From the NCBI RefSeq assembly GCF_030159095.1, contig NZ_BRXS01000003.1, positions 682,001 through 746,000 of the forward strand: a DNA stretch of 64,000 bases. The letters are read 5' to 3'. Below are positions 57,179 through 64,000 of the stretch, piece by piece. A program made the translations under genes and the position numbers. Each line of letters starts with the position of its first letter. Positions within the stretch are counted from its first letter, which is position 1. The notes below the pieces were generated by a model. It was not told the origin of the DNA, made no database searches, and saw only the letters and a program-made list of their open reading frames with translations. Source of the stretch: Roseisolibacter agri. Its GTDB lineage: Bacteria; Gemmatimonadota; Gemmatimonadetes; Gemmatimonadales; Gemmatimonadaceae.

Positions 57179-58491
57179 GCGCGCGTCGCATCGTCGAGAG
57201 CGCGCTGCGCGCCGGAGCCGTGGGCGCGCTGGCGCTGGCGGCGTGGCAGCGGCTCGCGCCCGCGCCGGCCGCGGCGCAGGCGGCCGCGTCGGCCGACGAG
57301 CGCGCGCTGGCGGGCGCGCTCGCGCGCTGGACGACGGAGGGCGCGCCCGCCGCGCGCGTGGCGCTCGACACGCTCCCCGACGCGCGCACGCGCGACTGGC
57401 TGCGCGCGCTGGACGCCGCAGGGACGCGCGTGAGCTGGCGGGCGACGCGGGCGCCCGCGCTGGCCACCGCCGCGGAGCCGGCGCGCGAGCCCGCGGGGGG
57501 CGTGCAGCTCGCCGTGGCGGCCCCGGACGGCGCGCCGCTGGCCGCGCGCGACGCGCTGGGCGCGCTGGACAGCGTGCGGGCGGCGGACGGCGGAGCGCGG
57601 CTCGCGCTCCCGTCGGTGGGCGCGGGGCTGCAGGTGCGCACCGTGGGCGGCATCGCGCGGCTGGACGCGCCGCGGCCGGTCGACCTCGACGCGGTGCTGG
57701 TGCTCGCGCGCGCGGGCTGGGAGGGGAAGTTCACCGTCGCCGCGCTCGAGGAGGCCGGGTGGCGCGTGCGCGCGCGCTTCGCGCTCGGCCCCGGGATGGT
57801 CGTGGCGCAGGACGGGGCGGCCGCGGGAACGACGGCGCTCGACACCGCGACGCTCGCCGCGGTCGTCGCGCTCGACAGCAGCGCGGCCGCGCTGGCCGGC
57901 CCGATCGCGGGCTACGTGCGGCGCGGCGGTGGGCTGGTGCTGGCCGGCGAGGCCGCGCGCGTGCCCGCGCTCGCGGCGCTGGCGGCGGCCGCGCTGGACG
58001 ATCCGGTGCGCGACGGCGACGGGACCGTGCGTGCGCTGACCGCGCCGCGCGCCGACGCGGTGCCGCTGGCGTGGCGTCCGCTGGCGGGCCGGCGCGCGCT
58101 CGTGGCCGCGGCGCGGCGCGTGGGCCCCGGCCGCGTCGTGCAGCTGGCGGAGGAGGAGACGTGGCGCCGCCGCCTGGCCGGTGGGGAGGAGGCCCCCGCC
58201 GCGCACCGCGCGTTCTGGTCGCGTGCCGTGGCCACGGTCGCCCACGCGTCGGCCGCTCCCACGCCCTCGCCGCCGCCCGCGTCGCCGCTCGACGCGCCCG
58301 CGCGTGAGCCCGCGCCGCTCGCCGCCACGGTGGCCGCCCTCGGTCCGCCAACCACGGGCGCCGCGCGCGACCCCGGCGGCGCGCCCGCCGCGCCCGCGCC
58401 CCGCCGAGTCCCCGACGCCGTGCTGGTGGGCGGCGCACTGGCCGCGCTGCTGGCCGAGGTGGCGTCGCGACGCCTGCGGGGCGCCGCGTAG
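57175..58491 (+). CDS. Membrane protein of MoxR/DUF58 operon, unknown function
   Basis: 438 residues. A signal-like N-terminus (A-V-G-A-L-A-L-A-A-W-Q) and one C-terminal helix (A-V-L-V-G-G-A-L-A-A-L-L-A-E-V) bound an Ala-rich extracytoplasmic domain with strand-turn patterns such as G-L-V-L-A-G-E-A-A-R. This resembles the inactive amidotransferase-like domains of BatA-type proteins. Last gene of the six-gene chain; its start overlaps DUF4159's stop (ATGA). Confidence 0.75.
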   Translation: MSARRIVESALRAGAVGALALAAWQRLAPAPAAAQAAASADERALAGALARWTTEGAPAARVALDTLPDARTRDWLRALDAAGTRVSWRATRAPALATAAEPAREPAGGVQLAVAAPDGAPLAARDALGALDSVRAADGGARLALPSVGAGLQVRTVGGIARLDAPRPVDLDAVLVLARAGWEGKFTVAALEEAGWRVRARFALGPGMVVAQDGAAAGTTALDTATLAAVVALDSSAAALAGPIAGYVRRGGGLVLAGEAARVPALAALAAAALDDPVRDGDGTVRALTAPRADAVPLAWRPLAGRRALVAAARRVGPGRVVQLAEEETWRRRLAGGEEAPAAHRAFWSRAVATVAHASAAPTPSPPPASPLDAPAREPAPLAATVAALGPPTTGAARDPGGAPAAPAPRRVPDAVLVGGALAALLAEVASRRLRGAA

Positions 58492-58602
58492 GAGCCGCGT
58501 AGGAGCCGCGTGATCGCGCGCACCGCGTCATCTTTGCTCCCATCCGCGGACCGCGCCCGTCGCCCGACCACGGCGCGCCCGCCCGAACCCGACGGAGGTG
58601 GA

Positions 58603-61452
58603 ATGTCGACCGACCCGCGCGCCCGGCGCTCGCTCGCCCGGCTGCTCGTCCCCACGCTCGCCGTGGGCGTCCTCGCGCTCCCGGCACACGCGCAGCCCGC
58701 GAAGGTCGCGCAGGTGTCGTCGCCCGAGCAGTTCTTCGGGCACCGCATCGGCGCGGACTACCGCCTGCCCAACTACGACCGCTTCACCGCCTACTGGCGC
58801 CAGCTCGACCAGCAGTCGGACCGCATGAAGGTCGTCGACATCGGGAAGACGGCGGAGGGGCGGTCGCAGCTGATGGCGATCGTCACGTCGCCGGAGAACC
58901 ACCGGAACCTGGCGCGCTACAAGGAGATCGCGACCCGCCTCGCGAAGGCCGAGGGGGTGACCGAGGCGCAGGCGCGCGCGCTCGCGGCCGAGGGCAAGGC
59001 GATCGTCTGGATCGACGGCGGCCTGCACGCGACGGAGGTCCTCGGCGCGCAGCAGCTGATCGAGACCGTCTACCAGCTGGTGAGCCGCAACGACGCGGAG
59101 ACGCAGCGCATCCTGCGCGACGTCGTCGTGCTCGCGGTGCACGCCAATCCCGACGGCATGCAGCTCGTGTCCGACTGGTACATGCGCGAGCCGGACTCGC
59201 TCAAGCGCAGCACGAACGGCATCCCGCGGCTGTACCAGAAGTACATCGGGCACGACAACAACCGCGACTTCTACATGTCGACGCAGCCGGAGTCGGAGAA
59301 CATGAACCGGCAGCTGTTCCACGAGTGGTTCCCGCAGATCATGTACAACCATCACCAGACCGGGCCGACCGGCACGGTGATGTTCGCGCCGCCGTTCCGC
59401 GACCCGTTCAACTACCAGCTCGACCCGCTGATCGTGACGGGGCTCGACCTGGTGGGCGCGGCGATGCACAACCGCTTCATCGCCGAGGACAAGGGCGGCG
59501 TGACGATGCGGCGCGGCGCGAACTACTCGACGTGGTGGAACGGCGGCCTCCGCACCACGGTCTACTTCCACAACATGATCGGGCTGCTGACCGAGACGAT
59601 CGGCAACCCGACGCCGATGCGGATCCCGTTCGTCGCCAACCGCCAGCTGCCGAGCGCCGACCTGCCGCTGCCCATCGCGCCGCAGGAGTGGAAGTTCCGC
59701 AACTCGATCGACTACTCGATCACCGCCAACTACGCGGTGCTCGACGTCGCCAGCCGCTACAAGGACACGTTCCTGTTCAACATCTGGCGGATGGGCCGCA
59801 ACTCGATCGAGCACGGGAACAGGGACAGCTGGACCGTGTCGCCGACGCGCCTGGACGCGGTGCGCGACTCGATGCAGGGCGCGCGCGGCGGCAGCAACAA
59901 CGCCGGCGGCCCCGCGGGCGTGATGACGGCGGGCGGGCAGTTCGGCGGCGCGGCGAACGCCGAGGCGTCGCAGCGCTACCTCGCGATGCTGCGCCGTCCC
60001 GAGGCGCGCGACCCGCGCGGCTACATCCTGCCGGCCGACCAGCCGGACTTCCCGCGCGTCGTGCACCTGATCAACGCGCTGCGCGAGAACGGGATCACCG
60101 TGCACCGCGCGACGGCGGCGTTCACGGTCGCGGGCAAGCAGTACCCGGCCGGCTCGTACGTCCTCAAGACCGCGCAGCCGTTCCGGCCGCACATCCTCGA
60201 CATGTTCGAGCCGCAGGACCATCCGAACGACTTCCTGTACCCGGGCGGCCCGCCGATCCCGCCGTACGACGCCGCCGGGTGGACGCTCGCCTACCAGATG
60301 GGCGTGAAGTTCGATCGGATCCTCGACGGCTTCGACGGGCCGTTCGCCGAGGTGAAGGACTGGAACGTGAAGCCCGCGCCGGGCACCGTCGCCGCGGGGA
60401 ACGCGGCCGGCTACGTGATCTCCGCGCGGTACAACGACGCCTTCCCCGCCGCGGTGCGCCTCGTGGGCGCGGGCGAGGAGGTCTATCGCCTGACGGCGCC
60501 GTTCGCCGGGCATCCGGCGGGCTCGTTCTTCGTCGCCGCCGGCGCCAGCACGCGCGCGCGGCTGCAGCCGATCGCGAGCGAGCTGGGGATCGACGTCGCC
60601 GCCGCGCCGTCGCGGCCCGCGGGCGACCTGGCGCGCCTGAAGTCGCCGCGCGTGGCGCTGTGGGACCGCTACGGCGGCTCGATGCCGTCCGGCTGGACGC
60701 GCTGGCTGCTGGAGCAGAAGAAGATCCCGTTCGACGTGGTCTACGCGCCGCAGCTGGACGCGGGCAACCTGCGCGCGAAGTACGACGCGATCATCCTCGT
60801 CGACGGCGCGATCCCGGCGCGCGACGGGCAGGGCGGCGGCTTCGGCGGCGGCGGCGGCGACGCGCCCCGCGGCGGCGAGCCGCGCGCCGACGCGGTCCCG
60901 GCCGACCTCCGCGCCACGCTCGGCAACACGTCGGTGGCGAGGACGGTCCCGCAGCTCAAGACGTTCCTCGAGCAGGGCGGCACGGTGATCACGATCGGCT
61001 CCTCGACGGTGCTGGCGCAGCACCTCGGCCTGCCGGTGGGGAACAAGCTGGTGGACGCGCAGGGGAAGCCGCTCCCGCGCGAGCAGTTCTACGTGCCCGG
61101 CTCGGTGCTGCGCGTGCGCGTCGACACCACGCAGGCGTCGGCGTTCGGGATGGAGTCGCAGGCGGACGTCTTCTTCGACGACTCGCCGGCGTTCACGCTC
61201 GGGCCGGACGCCGCGGCGCGGGGCGTGAAGCGCGTGGCGTGGTACGACACGGCCACCCCGCTGCGCAGCGGCTGGGCGTGGGGGCAGAAGCACCTCGAGG
61301 GGGGCGCGGCCGCCGTCGAGGCGAAGGTCGGCCAGGGGACGCTCTACCTGTTCGGCCCCGAGATCCTGTACCGCGCGCAGCCGCACGGGACGTTCAAGTT
61401 CTTCCTCAACGGGCTCGCGGGGAGCGCCTCGCAGGGCACGACGCTGCAGTGA
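58603..61452 (+). CDS. Exported M14-family zinc carboxypeptidase
   Basis: 949 residues with a signal peptide ending A-L-P-A-H-A-Q. GGAGGTG precedes ATG 58603. The M14 core (about 45-400) has zinc ligands in G-G-L-H-A-T-E, A-N-P-D-G-M, D-N-N-R-D, the later His in Y-N-H-H-Q and a catalytic Glu in L-L-T-E-T. The large C-terminal part (about 520-949) is beta-rich with a glutamine-amidotransferase-like pattern and a Gly-rich linker (G-G-G-F-G-G-G-G-G). It should trim peptides outside the cytoplasm. A strong palindrome follows its stop. Confidence 0.93.
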   Translation: MSTDPRARRSLARLLVPTLAVGVLALPAHAQPAKVAQVSSPEQFFGHRIGADYRLPNYDRFTAYWRQLDQQSDRMKVVDIGKTAEGRSQLMAIVTSPENHRNLARYKEIATRLAKAEGVTEAQARALAAEGKAIVWIDGGLHATEVLGAQQLIETVYQLVSRNDAETQRILRDVVVLAVHANPDGMQLVSDWYMREPDSLKRSTNGIPRLYQKYIGHDNNRDFYMSTQPESENMNRQLFHEWFPQIMYNHHQTGPTGTVMFAPPFRDPFNYQLDPLIVTGLDLVGAAMHNRFIAEDKGGVTMRRGANYSTWWNGGLRTTVYFHNMIGLLTETIGNPTPMRIPFVANRQLPSADLPLPIAPQEWKFRNSIDYSITANYAVLDVASRYKDTFLFNIWRMGRNSIEHGNRDSWTVSPTRLDAVRDSMQGARGGSNNAGGPAGVMTAGGQFGGAANAEASQRYLAMLRRPEARDPRGYILPADQPDFPRVVHLINALRENGITVHRATAAFTVAGKQYPAGSYVLKTAQPFRPHILDMFEPQDHPNDFLYPGGPPIPPYDAAGWTLAYQMGVKFDRILDGFDGPFAEVKDWNVKPAPGTVAAGNAAGYVISARYNDAFPAAVRLVGAGEEVYRLTAPFAGHPAGSFFVAAGASTRARLQPIASELGIDVAAAPSRPAGDLARLKSPRVALWDRYGGSMPSGWTRWLLEQKKIPFDVVYAPQLDAGNLRAKYDAIILVDGAIPARDGQGGGFGGGGGDAPRGGEPRADAVPADLRATLGNTSVARTVPQLKTFLEQGGTVITIGSSTVLAQHLGLPVGNKLVDAQGKPLPREQFYVPGSVLRVRVDTTQASAFGMESQADVFFDDSPAFTLGPDAAARGVKRVAWYDTATPLRSGWAWGQKHLEGGAAAVEAKVGQGTLYLFGPEILYRAQPHGTFKFFLNGLAGSASQGTTLQ

Positions 61453-61470
61453 GCTAGGGCGTGGAACGGG

Positions 61471-61506
61471 CGGCATCCGCGGGCCCACGCGGGCCCGCGG
61501 ATGCCG
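61471..61506. terminator. Perfect 16-bp stem hairpin, terminator-like
   Basis: CGGCATCCGCGGGCCC (61471-61486) pairs exactly with GGGCCCGCGGATGCCG (61491-61506) around ACGC. It lies 19 bp past the carboxypeptidase stop. No T run follows, so it may act as a Rho-independent or mRNA-end-protecting structure. Confidence 0.75.
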
Positions 61507-61643
61507 CCACGGCCCGCGGAGTGCGCAGGACCGTTTGCGGGCGGGCCTCCGTACGTTACGGTTCGTCCATGGTACCGGCGCGGGGTCTCGGCGCCGGCCG
61601 GGGGGGGGAGGGAGAGGGAGCTCGCAACGAAGAGACGAGGTCG

Positions 61644-62858
61644 ATGAGCGACTCGCGCACGCCGGGCCCCGCCGCCGTGCCGCCCGCTGCGCCCGCGGCA
61701 CCGCCCGCGATCGCGCGGCTGCAGGCGGAGGGCGCGCTGTTCAGCCTCCTGGTGGAGAGCGTCCGCGACTACGCGATCTTCGCGCTCGACGCGGACGGCT
61801 ACATCCGCACCTGGAACGCGGGCGCCCAGCGCTTCAAGGGCTACCAGGCGCACGAGATCATCGGCCGCCACTTCTCGACGTTCTATCCGCCGGAGGACGT
61901 CGCGGCCGACAAGCCCGGGTGGGAGCTCCGCGTCGCGACCGCGGAGGGGCGCGTGGAGGACCAGGGGTGGCGCGTGCGGAAGGACGGCACGCGCTTCTGG
62001 GCCAACGTCGTCATCACCGCGCTGCGCGACGCGACCGGGGAGCTGGTGGGCTTCGCCAAGGTGACGCGCGACCTCACCGAGCGGCGCGCGGCCGAGATGC
62101 AGGCGCTGGAGGACGCGCGCCGCGTGGCGGCCGCGGAGGCCGCGAACCGCGCCAAGAGCGAGTTCCTGGCCGCCATGAGCCACGAGCTGCGCACCCCGCT
62201 GAACGCGATCGGCGGCTACGCCGAGCTGCTGGCGATGGAGCTGCGCGGCCCGCTCACCGAGACGCAGCGCTCGGACCTCGACCGCATCCAGGCGAGCCAG
62301 CGCCACCTGCTGCGCATCATCAACGACCTGCTGAACTACAGCCGGATCGAGGCGGGGCAGCTGACGTACGAGCTGGCGCCGATGTCGCTCGCCACGAGCA
62401 TCGCGGCGGTGATGGAGATGGCGCGGCCGCTGGCGCAGCTCAAGGGGCTGACGCTCGCGTCCGACGTCACGGGCGACCTGCCGGTGCTGGCCGACCGCAC
62501 GAAGGTCGAGCAGGTGGTGCTCAACCTCCTCTCGAACGCGATCAAGTTCACGCCGACGGGCGGGCGGGTCGCGGTGCACGGCGCGATGGTCGGCGACCAC
62601 GCGCGCGTCTCGGTCACGGACACGGGCCCCGGCGTGCCGGAGGACCAGCGGCAGGCGGTGTTCGAGCCGTTCGTGCAGCTGGGGCGCACGCTCACCACGG
62701 GCACCGAGGGCACGGGGCTGGGCCTCGCGATCAGCCGCGACCTGGCGCGCGCGATGGGCGGCGAGCTGTCGGTGGACGCGGGCCCGGACGGCCGCGGCGC
62801 GTGCTTCACGCTCCTGCTGCCGGCCGCCGTGCTGGCGGTCGCGGCGCGCGACGCGTGA
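61644..62858 (+). CDS. PAS-domain histidine kinase
   Basis: 404 residues, cytoplasmic. After a Pro/Ala-rich start, one PAS domain (about 35-150) reads V-R-D-Y-A-I-F-A-L-D-A-D-G-Y-I-R-T-W-N-A-G-A, typical of haem- or flavin-free general PAS folds. The HisKA box A-A-M-S-H-E-L-R-T-P-L-N-A-I is at about 178. The ATPase domain has V-L-N-L-L-S-N-A-I-K-F, D-T-G-P-G-V and G-T-G-L-G-L-A-I. No response regulator is adjacent. It overlaps tyrA by 4 bp (GTGA at 62855-62858), an odd pairing. Confidence 0.94.
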   Translation: MSDSRTPGPAAVPPAAPAAPPAIARLQAEGALFSLLVESVRDYAIFALDADGYIRTWNAGAQRFKGYQAHEIIGRHFSTFYPPEDVAADKPGWELRVATAEGRVEDQGWRVRKDGTRFWANVVITALRDATGELVGFAKVTRDLTERRAAEMQALEDARRVAAAEAANRAKSEFLAAMSHELRTPLNAIGGYAELLAMELRGPLTETQRSDLDRIQASQRHLLRIINDLLNYSRIEAGQLTYELAPMSLATSIAAVMEMARPLAQLKGLTLASDVTGDLPVLADRTKVEQVVLNLLSNAIKFTPTGGRVAVHGAMVGDHARVSVTDTGPGVPEDQRQAVFEPFVQLGRTLTTGTEGTGLGLAISRDLARAMGGELSVDAGPDGRGACFTLLLPAAVLAVAARDA

Positions 62859-63991
62859 CGGACGGCGACGCGCGCCCGCTGGCGGTCCTGCGCGCGACGA
62901 TCGACGCGCTCGACCGCGAGCTGCTGCAGCTGACGGCGCGGCGCATGGCGGTCGTCGCGGAGGTGGCGGCGTACAAGCGCGCGCACGGGATGCGCGTGCG
63001 CGACCCGGCGCGCGAGCGCGAGGTGCTGGCCGAGCGCACGCGCGACGCCGCGGAGCTGGGGCTGCCGGTGGGCGAGGTGGAGGCGATCTTCCGCCTGCTG
63101 CTGCGCGCGAGCCGCGAGCACCAGTCCGCGCTGCGCGCCGAGGTGCCGCCGGGCGAGCCGCCGCGCACGGTCGCGATCGTGGGCGGACATGGCCGCATCG
63201 GCCGCGTGATGGCGCGGCTGTTCGGGGACCTGGGCCACCGCGTGCTGGTGGCGGACGTCGACACCGAGATCGGCGCGGCGGAGGCGGCGGCCGCGGCGGA
63301 CGTGGTGATCGTGAGCGTGCCGATCGACGTCACGGAGCAGGTCATCACTACGATCGGTCCGCACGTGCGCGAGGACGCGCTGCTGATGGACGTGACGAGC
63401 GTCAAGCGCGCGCCGGTGGAGGCGATGCTGGCGGCGACGCGCGCCAGCGTCGTCGGCACGCACCCGATGTTCGGCGCCAGCGTGCACTCGCTGCAGGGGC
63501 AGCGCGTGGTGCTGTGCCGCGGGCGCGGCGACGCGTGGGCCGACTGGCTGGCGCGCACGTTCACGGCGCGCGGGCTGGTGGTGACGGAGGCGACGCCCGC
63601 GCACCACGACCGCGTGATGGCGATCGTCCAGGTGCTGACGCACTTCCAGACGCAGGTCCTCGGCCTCACGCTGGCGCGGGCGGGGCTGCCGCTGGAGGAG
63701 ACGCTGCGCTTCACGTCGCCCGCGTACCTGCTGGAGCTGTACGTGGCGGCGCGGCACTTCGCGCAGTCGCCGGCGCTCTACGGCCCGCTGGAGATGCGCA
63801 ACCCGGAGCTGGGCGCGGTGACGGACGCCTTCCGCGGCGCGGCGACGGAGCTGGCGACGGTGCTGCGCGCGGGCGACCAGGCGGCGTTCGAGGGGATGTT
63901 CGCGGAGGTGCGGGCGTTCTTCGGCGACTTCACGGAGACGGCGCTGGAGCAGTCGAGCCATCTGATCGATCGGATCGTCGAGCGGACCTGA
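62855..63991 (+). CDS. tyrA: Chorismate mutase / prephenate dehydrogenase
   Basis: 378 residues from a GTG. The N-terminal AroQ-type chorismate mutase (about 1-95) reads L-R-A-T-I-D-A-L-D-R-E-L-L-Q-L-T-A-R-R-M-A-V-V-A-E-V-A-A-Y-K. The dehydrogenase begins V-A-I-V-G-G-H-G-R-I-G-R-V-M-A-R-L-F and keeps V-V-G-T-H-P-M-F-G, as in the E. coli-type TyrA. It makes 4-hydroxyphenylpyruvate for tyrosine. It ends the operon in this window; a CTGCGTG unit starts 2 bp past its stop. Confidence 0.96.
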   Translation: MTDGDARPLAVLRATIDALDRELLQLTARRMAVVAEVAAYKRAHGMRVRDPAREREVLAERTRDAAELGLPVGEVEAIFRLLLRASREHQSALRAEVPPGEPPRTVAIVGGHGRIGRVMARLFGDLGHRVLVADVDTEIGAAEAAAAADVVIVSVPIDVTEQVITTIGPHVREDALLMDVTSVKRAPVEAMLAATRASVVGTHPMFGASVHSLQGQRVVLCRGRGDAWADWLARTFTARGLVVTEATPAHHDRVMAIVQVLTHFQTQVLGLTLARAGLPLEETLRFTSPAYLLELYVAARHFAQSPALYGPLEMRNPELGAVTDAFRGAATELATVLRAGDQAAFEGMFAEVRAFFGDFTETALEQSSHLIDRIVERT

Positions 63992-63993
63992 CG

Positions 63994-64000
63994 CTGCGTG
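63994..64000. repeat. Start of a family D element, cut by window edge
   Basis: CTGCGTG at the very end of the window, directly after tyrA, as seen after other genes here. Confidence 0.45.

Noticed and set aside
1-64000. tRNA, rRNA, insertion sequence or prophage
   Set aside because: No cloverleaf with a conserved T-loop, no rRNA-like stretch, no transposase, integrase or phage structural gene was seen on either strand.

Overview
The window is about 73% G+C chromosomal DNA with short intergenic gaps, long runs of 4-bp ATGA/GTGA stop-start overlaps, and many lipoproteins and exported peptidases. Gene content (paired M16 proteases, a three-subunit transhydrogenase, a YtxJ-type thioredoxin-like protein, a MoxR/DUF58/DUF4175/DUF4159 operon, ECF sigma factors with zinc anti-sigma factors) and the palindromic repeats between genes suggest a Gram-negative member of the Gemmatimonadota. 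That is an inference from gene content, since no rRNA is present. I saw no tRNA, rRNA, CRISPR, insertion sequence or prophage.

Layout. 1-8.8 kb: a helical Ala-rich protein (cut by the window edge), a membrane-anchored P-loop GTPase and a 1,785-residue fusion of an FHA-like region, a RodA/FtsW (SEDS) glycan polymerase and a class B penicillin-binding transpeptidase. The three overlap by 4 bp. 9.2-11.7 kb: a haem-oxygenase-like diiron protein and an NPPY methyltransferase. 11.6-19.6 kb: a lipid-type cluster with a GT4 glycosyltransferase, an alpha-oxoamine synthase of serine-palmitoyltransferase type, a GNAT-fold acyltransferase, a divergent PAP2/Aur1-like phosphotransferase, a hybrid histidine kinase and an extended SDR. 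Together they could make and decorate a sphingolipid. 19.6-24.3 kb: small GNAT, M28 peptidase, a short unknown protein, creatininase-like hydrolase and lytic transglycosylase. 24.6-31.4 kb: O-antigen-ligase-like protein, zinc anti-sigma factor, RsgA, ECF sigma factor, NUDIX hydrolase and a SET-domain methyltransferase with a histone-H1-like tail. 31.6-39 kb: lipoprotein, M16 protease pair, YtxJ, two small unknowns, GNAT, YdcF and TetR. 39.5-45.3 kb: FKBP, transhydrogenase operon and sodium/solute symporter with a small membrane partner. 45.6-50.4 kb: exported hydrolase, SDR, alpha/beta hydrolase, ThiF/MoeB-rhodanese and a Crp/Fnr regulator. 50.6-58.5 kb: MoxR, DUF58, BatA-like, DUF4175, DUF4159 and a membrane protein. 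58.6-64 kb: M14 carboxypeptidase, a PAS histidine kinase and chorismate mutase/prephenate dehydrogenase.

The most striking non-coding feature is a set of large palindromes made of very short periodic units: 9 bp (family A), 7 bp (families C and D) and 15 bp (family E), plus a modular ~140-bp family (B). They fill nearly every longer gap, sit inside one another, and in places run into reading frames, as at the M16 gene junction and the N-terminus of the DUF4159 protein.
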